Part shown: in pieces, positions 8,398 through 16,092 of the stretch
Layout of the letters: every line of letters begins with the position of its first letter
How positions within the stretch are numbered: position 1 is the first letter of the stretch
NCBI GenBank assembly: GCA_900751755.1
Contig: CAADSP010000047.1
Location: forward strand, 1 to 49,950
Length of the DNA: 49,950 nt
DNA from: an uncultured Collinsella sp.
GTDB lineage: Bacteria > Actinomycetota > Coriobacteriia > Coriobacteriales > Coriobacteriaceae
Direction of reading: 5' to 3'
Notes under the pieces: generated by a model
Told to the model about the DNA's origin: nothing
The model's input: only the letters and a program-made list of their open reading frames with translations
The model's database searches: none
Translations under genes and position numbers: made by a program

Positions 8398-8818
8398 ATG
8401 GACAATTTCTCCGTGCGCAGTGAGCGCAACTTCCACAATCTGGCAGCCAAGCCAAAACGAATGCATCTTCTGGACGAGCCGAGCGGCTATGCCTCGGCCA
8501 TGGTCAAGAGCAGCCTCTCCCACCAGATGCGCTTTACGGTGAAGAAGCTCGAGAGAGCTCTGCGCCGCCGGCGACCCGCACGTACTGCAGATCAAGCTGC
8601 TCGGAGACGATTCGCGCGAGCCGTCCAGATGGATGCTCTTCGCCGACGGCGTGTGCGTTGCGGACGGATCCGGCGCCTTTGCCCGCGAGTGCTTCTGCGA
8701 GGGCGCCGAGGTGTTTTTGGACCTGTGCCGCGACGCCGTCGAGGCTGCCGAGCTGCGCCATTGGAGCCAGAGGGAGTACGAACTGCTGAGCGCCGCGCGT
8801 GGGGTTGCTATGGCGTAA
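8398..8818 (+). pseudogene. Frameshifted unknown gene, copy 1
   Basis: An ATG at 8398 with an excellent AAAGGAG ribosome site opens a frame (MDNFSVRSERNFHNLAAKPK...) that matches the neighbours' codon use until about 8550. There the coding sense moves to another frame, which runs to the TAA at 8818 (...WMLFADGVCVADGSGAF...). Restoring one GA unit in the (GA)3G tract at 8551-8557 joins both parts into a coherent 140-residue protein. The family is unknown to me. The 3' half is repeated at about 10060-10260 at roughly 85% identity. It could be a dead gene or a slippage switch. Confidence 0.6.
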
Positions 8819-8840
8819 GCGGGAGATCTCAGCAGTGTCA

Positions 8841-9224
8841 CTATCGAGCAGAATCGATTTTTGCAATCAAGTCGTTCGCCCATGCCACGGCATCATCGAC
8901 AGTCGGCAAAACGTTAAGTCCTTCCGCCTGGGAGAAATACAGTGAGTCCCAGCCCACTCCCCTCGAGATCATTGGAGGCCACTCCTGCTCCACACGATAC
9001 GCAAAGAGTCTGATACAGACCTCTCGAGTTTTTAGGTAATCAATTTCCCCGTTGGAAATTGCAATCTGGAGATCTATCAGATCATGGGCGCGCTCGCTGC
9101 CGGGGCTGCTCGCAGCATGAAGTTTTTGGGCAATCTGATGCTCGAGCCTCATGCACGGAACCGGCCCCGATTCGGGAAACCCGAGACCTTTCAATATTGC
9201 CGCAGCTTCAGGCGAGGAAACCAT
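8841..9224 (-). pseudogene. Truncated AbiEii-type nucleotidyltransferase toxin (C-terminal part only)
   Basis: The 127-residue frame matches the C-terminal half of AbiEii/AbiGii toxins: LEHQIAQKLHAASSPGSERAHDLIDLQIA and the tail PTVDDAVAWANDLIAKI. Full toxins are about 250-300 residues and carry an N-terminal nucleotidyltransferase domain (KGG / G-S with Asp-x-Asp), absent here. A GTG at 9268 overlaps the AbiEi stop by 4 bp, as expected for a real abiEii start (VKEVKKPTSRRNLDIW). That frame dies within 25 codons and is out of phase with the C-terminal frame. An internal deletion therefore probably removed the catalytic domain. Confidence 0.72.
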
Positions 9225-9264
9225 ATGTCAAGGTTACGTCTGCTGGTTGGCTTCTTGACTTCCT

Positions 9265-9792
9265 TCACGACAGCTCCTTCATCAGTCTCTCATGCTCATT
9301 GGAGGTAATAAGGCCCTCGGTTTGAGCGTGCTTGGTTGCCTCGATGAGGCGTTCGGTCATAACGGACCCCTTACAAGCCTCAATCGCATCAGCAACGCAT
9401 TGAGAAGGGATTCCTTCATAGAACGTCGTTTTCGCATTCTCTGGAGCGGACACTGTTTTTACCCAAGCTGGCAGTTTACGGCGAACACGCTTTGGTGTTG
9501 CCACGGTCACGGCACGAGGATCAACAAGTGCAAGTGCGTGCATAGACAGCACTGATTCGCCCCACAGGAAACCCTCGTCACCAACAAGAGCCACTGCCTC
9601 CGCAAAGACGTCACGGGGCGTCGGAACCCATTGGGTGAGCTTGTACACCCCATGTCCTCGGCGCATCAATTTCCCAGTGGCGCACCATCGGCTCAGTTCT
9701 CCGGTGGTTACGCCAATCTCGCGTGCCTGCGCAGCAGTCACGATGCCGTAGCCATCTGCCGCCAGTTCGAATATTTCATCAAAGTGTTTCAT
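9265..9792 (-). CDS. AbiEi-family type IV antitoxin
   Basis: A 175-residue protein with the AbiEi N-terminal winged helix-turn-helix (YGIVTAAQAREIGVTTGELSRWCATGKLMRRGHGVYKL, residues about 14-51) and the following antitoxin domain. AbiEi antitoxins neutralise AbiEii nucleotidyltransferase toxins without direct contact and repress their own operon through inverted repeats. The gene looks intact, but its partner toxin at 8841-9224 is missing the catalytic part. No Shine-Dalgarno is visible; a 12-bp inverted repeat overlaps the start. The pair is flanked by two damaged copies of the same unknown gene. Confidence 0.82.
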   Translation of the reverse strand: MKHFDEIFELAADGYGIVTAAQAREIGVTTGELSRWCATGKLMRRGHGVYKLTQWVPTPRDVFAEAVALVGDEGFLWGESVLSMHALALVDPRAVTVATPKRVRRKLPAWVKTVSAPENAKTTFYEGIPSQCVADAIEACKGSVMTERLIEATKHAQTEGLITSNEHERLMKELS

Positions 9793-9828
9793 GTCAAAAG
9801 ACTAACACTTTTGTATGTCTTTTGACAT
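9791..9828. promoter_or_regulatory. Inverted repeat overlapping the abiEi start (likely operator)
   Basis: Arms ATGTCAAAAGAC (9791-9802) and GTCTTTTGACAT (9817-9828) are exact reverse complements with a 14-nt spacer. One arm includes part of the abiEi start codon. AbiEi proteins are known to autoregulate through inverted repeats at their promoter, so this is the natural operator candidate. Confidence 0.6.
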
Positions 9829-9857
9829 AGACATGGTCATAATCAAGCATTAGAGAT

Positions 9858-9989
9858 CTATTTAAATTCGTATAGCATTGCAATCGCCCTCTCTGAATTC
9901 GAAGTCCGCGCCGACAGCATGCGGAAGTAAAAAGTACCGGCAAGAACGATATCGAATGAAATCGCTCCCGTTGGCATATATCTTACCAT
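9858..9989 (-). CDS. Possible small 43-residue ORF behind a LexA box
   Basis: An ATG at 9989 opens a 43-codon frame (MVRYMPTGAISFDIVLAGTF...) with a hydrophobic middle. It starts 6 bp downstream of the SOS-type palindrome at 9993-10010. The Shine-Dalgarno is weak at best (GGTAAG before a second Met), and I know no homologue. It may be chance, or a small SOS-controlled peptide. Low confidence. Confidence 0.2.
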   Translation of the reverse strand: MVRYMPTGAISFDIVLAGTFYFRMLSARTSNSERAIAMLYEFK

Positions 9990-9992
9990 ATA

Positions 9993-10010
9993 AACGAACA
10001 CGTGTTCGTT
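9993..10010. promoter_or_regulatory. Perfect LexA (SOS) box
   Basis: An 18-bp perfect palindrome, AACGAACACGTGTTCGTT. Its core CGAACACGTGTTCG (9995-10008) fits the Gram-positive and actinobacterial LexA consensus CGAAC-N4-GTTCG exactly. It sits in an otherwise gene-poor stretch (9829-10437). Candidate targets are the 43-codon frame on the minus strand or a decayed gene on the plus strand. Confidence 0.6.
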
Positions 10011-10059
10011 CTCTTCAATTATCGATTTATCACAAGCCCACTTTAGCCGCTGCCCGCGC

Positions 10060-10260
10060 GAATCGTCTAGCCGATAGCTCTTCGCCGACAGCGCGTGCAT
10101 CGCAAGCGGCTCGGGTGACTTTGCCCGCGAGTGCTTCTGCGAGGGAGCCGAGGTATTCCTGGATCTGTGCCGCGACGCCGTGCGCGCGGCCGAGCTGCAC
10201 CAGTGGAGCCAGAGGGAGTACGAGCTGCTGAGTGCTGCGCGTGGGGTTGCGGAGGTGTAG
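10060..10260 (+). pseudogene. Degenerate partial copy 2 of the unknown gene at 8398
   Basis: About 200 bp closely match the 3' end of the gene at 8398-8818. From about 10118 to the TAG at 10260 the frame reads SGDFARECFCEGAEVFLDLCRDAV and ends LLSAARGVAEV. Upstream the match continues only as broken sequence with stops, and the first half of the gene is missing. The two copies are direct repeats flanking the abiE remnant. Confidence 0.6.
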
Positions 10261-10387
10261 GCGAACGCACCCGCCACGCGAGACCACGACAGCGTTGGCC
10301 AGGTTGTCCCTGCCTGACTCTTTGATTCCACGCCTGACCATATTGCCGTTCACCCGTTCGCCTCAACAGCCACCAGCAATGCAACGC

Positions 10388-10393
10388 TATAAT
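10388..10393 (+). promoter_or_regulatory. Candidate -10 box for the RHH-GIY-hsdM-hsdS operon
   Basis: TATAAT lies 45 bp before the first ATG of the operon, in the only AT-rich patch upstream. The -35 is weak. Confidence 0.4.
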
Positions 10394-10437
10394 TCTGTAA
10401 ACGCATTTGTATTGCATTTCGAGCGATGGGAGCACTG

Positions 10438-10650
10438 ATGCCCGATAGCTACAAGGAGCTCATCAAGAGCAGTCCCGACGAAACCGAGATCAGGAGCTTC
10501 CTGGTGGACGGCGACCAGGTCTCCGTGACCCTGCGCATCCCCGACACCCTGCGCGACGCGGCGAAGGAAGAGGCGGCCCTGCGGGGCATGAGCTTCTCCG
10601 CCTTCGTGCGCACGTGCATGATTGAAGAGCTCGCGAAGAAGAGGGCGTGA
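10438..10650 (+). CDS. Small ribbon-helix-helix-like protein
   Basis: A 70-residue protein. Its C-terminal half (QVSVTLRIPDTLRDAAKEEAALRGMSFSAFVRTCMIEELAKK) has the beta-strand then two-helix pattern of ribbon-helix-helix DNA-binding proteins and some antitoxins. The ATG at 10438 has a GGGAG ribosome site; an in-frame ATG 12 bp upstream has none. Its stop overlaps or abuts the GIY-YIG gene, so the two are translationally linked and lead into hsdM. It could be a repressor of the restriction operon or an antitoxin-like partner of the GIY-YIG protein. Neither can be decided here. Confidence 0.72.
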   Translation: MPDSYKELIKSSPDETEIRSFLVDGDQVSVTLRIPDTLRDAAKEEAALRGMSFSAFVRTCMIEELAKKRA

Positions 10651-10652
10651 GC

Positions 10653-11486
10653 ATGATCCGGGTCAAGACTCTCACCGTCCAGCTCATAGACGCGCAGCCG
10701 GACCGCATCCGCATCTGCCGCATCGACGGCGAGTCGCTTGTGACCGTCGTCGTTCCAAGGGAGGACCTTACCGAGGCGAAATCGCTGCCGAACATCCCGC
10801 AGCGCGGCGTCTACTACCTGCTCGACGAGGACCACGGCAACGTGAGCCGCGTCTACGCGGGGCAGACGACCCAGGGCATCGCCCGGCTCGACGCGCACAA
10901 GGCGAAAAAGGAGTTCTGGAACAAGGCCGTTATGTTCCTCGATGACGACCAGAACATCAGCAGGGATGCACTGGACGTTCTCGAGGCGAAGGCCATCGAC
11001 TACGTGCGTACCCACGGCTCGTACGAGACCGACAACTCGGCGACGCCCAAGCCCTACATCGACCCGTACAAGGAAGAGGCCGTCGAACGCCTGCACGATA
11101 GGATCCTCTTCAGGATGGCAGCTCTGGGGTACGACCTCGACAGGGTCGACCAGGGTCCGACCGGTGCGCCGGCGGTCTTCCACACAAAGAAGAACGGCAT
11201 ACGCGGGGCGGGGCGCTACGACAAGGCCACCGGGCACTTCACCGTGCTCGCTGGCTCGAAAGTGAACCTCTCGAGACCCGTTCTGAAAAACGCGGCCGTC
11301 GCGGCCGCGCGCAGGGAAATCTTCGACGATTCGGGCGGCATCGCAGAGCTCGCCGAGGACCTCGAGTTCCCGACGCCCAGCGCCGCGGCGGTGTTCGTGC
11401 TCGGCGGCAGCCAGAACGGCTGGACCGAATGGGTAAGCGACGACGGAGAAACGCTCAACCAAGTCTATAGAAGTGAGGAAAACTAG
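10653..11486 (+). CDS. GIY-YIG nuclease-family protein with C-terminal DUF4357
   Basis: A 277-residue protein. The N-terminal GIY-YIG-like core spans about residues 50-95 (RGVYYLL ... VYAGQTTQGIARL), with the variant GVYYL / VYAGQ pair. The C-terminal DUF4357 lies at about 235-275 (FPTPSAAAVFVLGGSQNGWTEW). The ATG at 10653 has a well-spaced GAGG; a GTG at 10647 overlapping the previous stop is an alternative. The stop is immediately followed by the hsdM ATG, so it is part of the type I restriction operon. GIY-YIG domains are usually nucleases; a role in restriction or its control is an inference from position. Confidence 0.82.
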   Translation: MIRVKTLTVQLIDAQPDRIRICRIDGESLVTVVVPREDLTEAKSLPNIPQRGVYYLLDEDHGNVSRVYAGQTTQGIARLDAHKAKKEFWNKAVMFLDDDQNISRDALDVLEAKAIDYVRTHGSYETDNSATPKPYIDPYKEEAVERLHDRILFRMAALGYDLDRVDQGPTGAPAVFHTKKNGIRGAGRYDKATGHFTVLAGSKVNLSRPVLKNAAVAAARREIFDDSGGIAELAEDLEFPTPSAAAVFVLGGSQNGWTEWVSDDGETLNQVYRSEEN

Positions 11487-14048
11487 ATGAACAAGCAGCA
11501 GCTGGCCTCCAAGATATGGGAGTCCGCCAACAAGATGCGATCCAAGATTGAGGCTAACGAGTACAAGGACTACATTCTGGGATTCATCTTCTACAAGTTC
11601 CTGTCCAAGACCGAGGTTGCCCGCCTGAAGGCGCGCGACTTCGCCGAGGAGGACCTGCCCAGCCTGGTGGAAGACGACGAGGAGACTGTCGAGTTCGTCA
11701 AGGGCGAGTGCGGCTACTTCATCGCCTACGACAACCTCTTCTCCACCTGGGTGGCAAAGGGCGGCGACTTCGAGATTTCGAACGTTCGCGACGCGCTTTC
11801 CGCCTTCAGCCGCAATATCGATCCTGCACGCAAGCGCGTCTTCGACGGCATCTTCGACACGCTGCAGACTGGCCTCTCCAAGTTGGGTACCGATGCGCGC
11901 AGCCAGTCCAAGGCCGCTCGCGACCTCATCTACCTCATCAAGGACATCCCGATGGACGGTCGCCAGGACTATGATGTGCTCGGCTTCATCTACGAGTACC
12001 TCATCAGTAACTTCGCCGCCAACGCCGGCAAGAAGGCCGGCGAGTTCTACACGCCGCACGAGGTGTCCATGCTTATGAGCGAGATAGTCTCGTGGCACCT
12101 GGCCGGACGCGAGAACATCACCATCTACGACCCCACGAGCGGCTCGGGATCGCTGCTCATCAATATCGGCAAGGCTGTGGCGCGCCGCAATGGCGACCCG
12201 GACTCCATCAAGTACTACGCTCAGGAGCTTAAGGAAAACACCTACAATCTCACGCGCATGAACCTGGTGATGCGCGGCATCCTTCCCGACAACATCGTGG
12301 CCAGAAACGGCGACACGCTCGAGGACGACTGGCCGTGGTTCGACACGGTGGAGAACAAGGACGAGACCTACGACCCGCTGTTCGTTGATGCCGTGGTGTC
12401 GAACCCACCCTACTCCCAGAACTGGGATCCAGAAGACAAGGAGCTCGACCCGCGCTTCAAGTTCGGTGTGGCGCCCAAGTCCAAGGCAGACTACGCCTTT
12501 TTGCTGCACGACCTATACCACCTGCGCCCCGACGGCATCATGTGCATCGTCTTGCCGCACGGCGTGCTGTTCCGCGGCGGCGAGGAAGGCACCATCCGAA
12601 AAAACTTGGTGGAGAACCGCCATATCCAGGCCATCATAGGTCTTCCTGCCAACATCTTCTTCGGCACGGGCATCCCCACCATCATCATGGTGCTGCGCAA
12701 GCAGCGCGAGACGAGCGACGTCTTGGTGGTGGACGCTTCCAAGCACTTCGTGAAAGAAGGCAAGAACAACAAGCTGCGGGCAAGCGACATCAAGCGTATC
12801 GTCGACGCTGTGACAACGAACGCGACCGTCGACAAGTTCAGCCGTCTGGTTCCCATCGACGAGATCCGCGCCAACGACTATAACCTCAACATCCCGCGCT
12901 ATGTGGACTCGAGCACGGCCGCCGAAAGCTGGGACGTGTATGCCACCATGTTCGGCGGTGTGCCGAAGGCCGAGGTCGACGCGCTCGAGCGCTATTGGAA
13001 GGTATGGCCGAGCCTCAAAGGGCAACTCTACCGCGACGCAGGTGGATCGTGTCTTGTGCCCGCGACCGACGATGTTGCGCAAGCGGCAAAGGAAAATACC
13101 GACGTCCGTGCCTTTCTGGACGGATACCGTAATGCGATAAGCCATTTACCTGCCACGCTGCGAAGCCGCTTGGTAGACGGCGCCGATGAAGTTGATACCG
13201 TGGCGGAGGAAGAGAGCATCGCGGCGCTATTGAAAGACGCGCTGGCGGGCATGGCCCTGGTCGACGGCTACGACGCCTACCAGGCGCTCGACGATGCCTG
13301 GGTGGGAATCTCCGGCGATTTGGAGATCATCCAGACTGAGGGGAAAACCGCCGTGCGCAAGGTAGACCCGAACATGGTGGTCAAGAAGAAGAACGGCAAA
13401 GACGTCGAGGTACAGGACGGCTGGGCTGGCCGAATCCTGCCGTTTGCGCTTGTGCAAGAGCACCTGCTTGCCGAAGACATCAAGGAGATTAGTTCCCGTG
13501 ATTCCCGTCTAGGCGAGATATCGCAGGAAATAGACGAGATTCTCGAGAGCTTCGACGAGGAGGACAAGGGGTCTTCCGCTGCTGTCAACGACGAAGGTTC
13601 GTTTGTGGCGACTGAGCTCAAGAAGGCTGTGAAGGCTATCGGAAAGCACCCCGAAAACGATTTCGAGCAAGGTCTGGTTCGTGCGCAGGCGCTGTTCGAT
13701 GAGGAGAAAAGCCTCAAGAAGGCAAACAAGGAAGCGAGAGTGGCTCTTGAGGAGGCGACCAAGGAAGTCATTGAGGGCCTGACCGATGCCCAGCGCGACG
13801 ATCTATTGGTTGCCAAGTGGATAGAGCCGTTGCAGGCCGAGCTTCTGGCTCTTCCCGAAACCGTTGTGAGCGACTTCATCGCGAAGGTAGCTGTGCTCAA
13901 CGCCAAATACGCGACAACCTACTCGGACGTGTGCAACCAGATAGATGATGCAGAAAGCCAGCTAGCAGACATGCTGGGCCAGCTTACGGGCAATGAGTAC
14001 GACATGGCTGGCATCGCCGAGCTGCGCAAGCTGTTGGGCGGTGAGTAG
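11487..14048 (+). CDS. hsdM: Type I restriction-modification methyltransferase subunit HsdM
   Basis: An 853-residue adenine N6-methyltransferase subunit. The N-terminal HsdM helical domain (MNKQQLASKIWESANKMRSK) is followed by the SAM-binding motif DPTSGSGSLL near residue 215 and the catalytic NPPY at 306-309. Usual HsdM is about 500-550 residues. The long C-terminal part (about 520-853) is acidic and helix-rich with coiled-coil character, as in the larger HsdM subclass. Together with HsdS it recognises and methylates the target; with HsdR it cleaves. It has a GAGG ribosome site and zero gap from the GIY-YIG gene. The hsdS start follows after 1 bp. Confidence 0.95.
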   Translation: MNKQQLASKIWESANKMRSKIEANEYKDYILGFIFYKFLSKTEVARLKARDFAEEDLPSLVEDDEETVEFVKGECGYFIAYDNLFSTWVAKGGDFEISNVRDALSAFSRNIDPARKRVFDGIFDTLQTGLSKLGTDARSQSKAARDLIYLIKDIPMDGRQDYDVLGFIYEYLISNFAANAGKKAGEFYTPHEVSMLMSEIVSWHLAGRENITIYDPTSGSGSLLINIGKAVARRNGDPDSIKYYAQELKENTYNLTRMNLVMRGILPDNIVARNGDTLEDDWPWFDTVENKDETYDPLFVDAVVSNPPYSQNWDPEDKELDPRFKFGVAPKSKADYAFLLHDLYHLRPDGIMCIVLPHGVLFRGGEEGTIRKNLVENRHIQAIIGLPANIFFGTGIPTIIMVLRKQRETSDVLVVDASKHFVKEGKNNKLRASDIKRIVDAVTTNATVDKFSRLVPIDEIRANDYNLNIPRYVDSSTAAESWDVYATMFGGVPKAEVDALERYWKVWPSLKGQLYRDAGGSCLVPATDDVAQAAKENTDVRAFLDGYRNAISHLPATLRSRLVDGADEVDTVAEEESIAALLKDALAGMALVDGYDAYQALDDAWVGISGDLEIIQTEGKTAVRKVDPNMVVKKKNGKDVEVQDGWAGRILPFALVQEHLLAEDIKEISSRDSRLGEISQEIDEILESFDEEDKGSSAAVNDEGSFVATELKKAVKAIGKHPENDFEQGLVRAQALFDEEKSLKKANKEARVALEEATKEVIEGLTDAQRDDLLVAKWIEPLQAELLALPETVVSDFIAKVAVLNAKYATTYSDVCNQIDDAESQLADMLGQLTGNEYDMAGIAELRKLLGGE

Positions 14049-14049
14049 C

Positions 14050-14643
14050 ATGGCAGAGAAACAAAATACCCCAGAAATCCGCTTTGAGGGTTTCACTGAC
14101 CCTTGGGAACAGCGTAAGTTAAATGAATATCTTGAAACCTCTAGAGAGAAGAATGAATCTTGTCGTTTTGATAAGGAAGATGTTCTTTCGGTCTCGGGCG
14201 ACTATGGGATCGTTAACCAGATTGAATTTCAGGGCAGATCGTACGCTGGCGCATCCGTTGCAAATTATGGCGTCGTCCATAAAGGCGATGTCGTATATAC
14301 CAAATCGCCATTGAGGAGCAATCCGTACGGAATTATTAAAACCAACAGGGGAAACGACGGTATTGTCTCGACTCTTTATGCTGTTTACCATCCGGCAGAG
14401 AGAGCTCATCCCGATTTCGTGGAGGTGTATTTTGAGCAGAATGCGCGCATGAATAATTATATGGCGCCGTTGGTCAGTAAAGGCGCCAAAAACGACATGA
14501 AGGTATCAGCCGAGAATGCACTAAAAGGTGCAGTTATATTCCCTGAAATCGAGGAGCAAGAAGTAATTGCATCTTATTTTTCTCAGCTCGACCACCTCAT
14601 CACCCTTCATCAGCGTGAGCCACGGTTTGCTGATACAGGTTAA
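14050..14643 (+). CDS. hsdS: Half-length HsdS specificity subunit (single TRD), expressed behind hsdM
   Basis: 197 residues: a short conserved lead (PEIRFEGFTDPWEQRKL), one target-recognition domain, then SQLDHLITLHQR and a short out-of-family tail (EPRFADTG). Full HsdS has two TRDs and about 400 residues, so this is a half subunit. It is truncated where the repeat LITLHQR meets the recombinase gene. Half subunits can work as dimers recognising a palindromic site. It starts 1 bp after the hsdM stop. The boundaries WEQRKL (14103-14120) and LITLHQR (14596-14616) are repeated through the locus, so this TRD is exchangeable. Confidence 0.87.
   Translation: MAEKQNTPEIRFEGFTDPWEQRKLNEYLETSREKNESCRFDKEDVLSVSGDYGIVNQIEFQGRSYAGASVANYGVVHKGDVVYTKSPLRSNPYGIIKTNRGNDGIVSTLYAVYHPAERAHPDFVEVYFEQNARMNNYMAPLVSKGAKNDMKVSAENALKGAVIFPEIEEQEVIASYFSQLDHLITLHQREPRFADTG
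14587..14622 (+). repeat. 36-bp inverted repeat, left copy, flanking the recombinase
   Basis: A 36-bp sequence beginning CTCGACCACC and ending GTGAGCCA, covering the LITLHQRE codons of the first hsdS. It is identical, in inverted orientation, to 15592-15627. The pair brackets the tyrosine recombinase gene. Confidence 0.9.
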
Positions 14644-15566
14644 ATAAGAGTCGAAAGAGCCCTCATGACGATGTCAATGTCCTTGTTCTCGAGCTCTTGA
14701 ATGACATGCAGATAGGTTTCCTGAGTGGTGGTCATGCTTGCATGGCCGAGCCTTCGGGATACGCTGGCGATGGAGACGCCGGCGAACAGCAGAAGTGATG
14801 CGTGCGCATGTCGCAGTCCATGGACGGATATGGTGGGCACGCTAACATTTTTGCAGTGGCGCGCCAAAACGCTGTTAGCCGTCGAGTTATAGACCTTTCC
14901 CTTCGCAAATATGGGCTCGGTCGGCGGAAGGTCTTTGAGCAGTCCAGAAAGTTGCATGATGAGTTGCCAGTCGAGTTGAACCTTCCGCATCGATGAGGCG
15001 TTTTTCGTGGGGACGAATCCGCCACCGTTCTTGTAATCCCAGGTCTTGTTCACCGAGAGTGTTTGATGGGCGAAGTCAAAGTCCTCGGGAGTAAGCCCAA
15101 GGGCCTCGGAGAAACGCAGGCCCGTTTTAGCGACTATCAGAATAAGCCAATCCCAACTCGGCCCGCCTGATAGGTCAAGGTCGCCGAGCATGGCATGAAG
15201 CTCAAACTGGTTGAGATACTTGATCTTTTTCGCCCGCGGCTGTTTCCCTTTGATGATGGCCTTGCGCGTAGGGTCGCGGGGAATGAGCCCTTCGTCAACT
15301 GCATCAAGGATCGCCCCCTTAAGCTGATGGTGGAAGTCCATGGTTGTCTGGCGCTCGTGGTGTTCTGCGTAACCATTGATGAGCTGCTGGTACGAGGTCC
15401 GGTCGAGATCTTTTATCTTGAGGTCTGGAATCAGCTTGGCGAGCCAAGACTGCGTGAGCCGGTACTTTCCCATGGTGACCTCACGGATGGCCCCTTCTTT
15501 GTAGACGCTAATCCATTGCGAGTAGTAGTCGCAGAAAAGAGATTCTTCATTGATACCGATTGGCAT
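14640..15566 (-). CDS. Tyrosine site-specific recombinase (hsdS invertase)
   Basis: A 308-residue integrase-family recombinase. The catalytic set is visible: Arg151 (TGLRFSEAL), Lys188 (PTKNASS), His249-x-x-Arg252 (HGLRHAH), His275 (LGHAS) and Tyr285 (TQETYLH). An N-terminal SAM-like DNA-binding part lies at about 10-100. The ATG at 15566 has a GAGGG ribosome site. It lies inside the hsdS array, 3'-to-3' with the first hsdS (4-bp overlap), and is bracketed by 36-bp inverted repeats. The natural role is inversion of hsdS segments to change restriction specificity. It is not a prophage integrase: no phage genes are nearby. Confidence 0.9.
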   Translation of the reverse strand: MPIGINEESLFCDYYSQWISVYKEGAIREVTMGKYRLTQSWLAKLIPDLKIKDLDRTSYQQLINGYAEHHERQTTMDFHHQLKGAILDAVDEGLIPRDPTRKAIIKGKQPRAKKIKYLNQFELHAMLGDLDLSGGPSWDWLILIVAKTGLRFSEALGLTPEDFDFAHQTLSVNKTWDYKNGGGFVPTKNASSMRKVQLDWQLIMQLSGLLKDLPPTEPIFAKGKVYNSTANSVLARHCKNVSVPTISVHGLRHAHASLLLFAGVSIASVSRRLGHASMTTTQETYLHVIQELENKDIDIVMRALSTLI

Positions 15567-16092
15567 TTTTACCCTCTTTCATCATGTGAGTTGGCTCACG
15601 CTGATGAAGGGTGATGAGGTGGTCGAGACCTACAAGGAATGCTCCGATTTCCTTTTGTTCGGCAAGGGTTGGCGTTGGGATTGCTTCTCTGAGGAAGTCT
15701 GACGGAACGAGGTCGTGCATCATTGTTGAGGCCTTTGTTGATCTAATCAACGATAGCCGCATTATCTTCTCGTTGTTGATTGCGTATCGCCAGTAGTTAA
15801 CATCAAACGGTACACGTGGCCTGAGCACGGTAAATATATGGGAAACGATGCCGTCGCCAATGTAATTTTCAACGAATCGGCCATGTGAAAACTCTTTATT
15901 CGAATGCCCCTCAAAGGCGATATCCCCAAGTCTCATTACGTTATAGGTGCGAAGATATTGCTCGTCGGTAACGTTAACAATCGCATTGAAATACATGTTC
16001 GCCACAGAGATTATTGACTCTCTGCCAAACGTTAAATCGTTCTTTTCCGAGACGAGGGAATAAAGCTCTCCCAACTTACGCTGTTCCCAAGA
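15547..16092 (-). CDS. Silent HsdS target-recognition cassette S2 (no own start)
   Basis: The frame opens inside the WEQRKL repeat (WEQRKLGELYSLVSEKND...) and runs one TRD of a distinct sequence to LDHLITLHQR, then a tail (EPTHMMKEGKN) that overlaps the recombinase start. No promoter or ribosome site precedes it. It lies in inverted orientation to the hsdM-linked hsdS. It is best read as a stored specificity module that can be joined to an expressed hsdS by inversion at 16073-16090 or 15598-15618. Confidence 0.75.
   Translation of the reverse strand, partial: SWEQRKLGELYSLVSEKNDLTFGRESIISVANMYFNAIVNVTDEQYLRTYNVMRLGDIAFEGHSNKEFSHGRFVENYIGDGIVSHIFTVLRPRVPFDVNYWRYAINNEKIMRLSLIRSTKASTMMHDLVPSDFLREAIPTPTLAEQKEIGAFLVGLDHLITLHQREPTHMMKEGKNANRYQ
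15592..15627 (-). repeat. 36-bp inverted repeat, right copy, flanking the recombinase
   Basis: Exact reverse complement of 14587-14622. Recombination between the two would flip the recombinase gene and exchange the tails of cassettes S1 and S2. Confidence 0.9.

Noticed and set aside
8031..8450. 140-residue N-terminal extension of the DUF4143 ATPase
   Set aside because: It reads through the 33-bp iterons and antisense to the gene at 8398, lacks family sequence, and a better start with a ribosome site exists at 8030.
10449..12509. 686-codon minus-strand open frame opposite the GIY-YIG and hsdM genes
   Set aside because: Antisense shadow of clear genes; composition is not protein-like.
14640..15566. 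Prophage or integrative-element integrase
   Set aside because: No phage or conjugation genes and no tRNA attachment site are present; the gene lies inside the hsdS array with inverted repeats on both sides.
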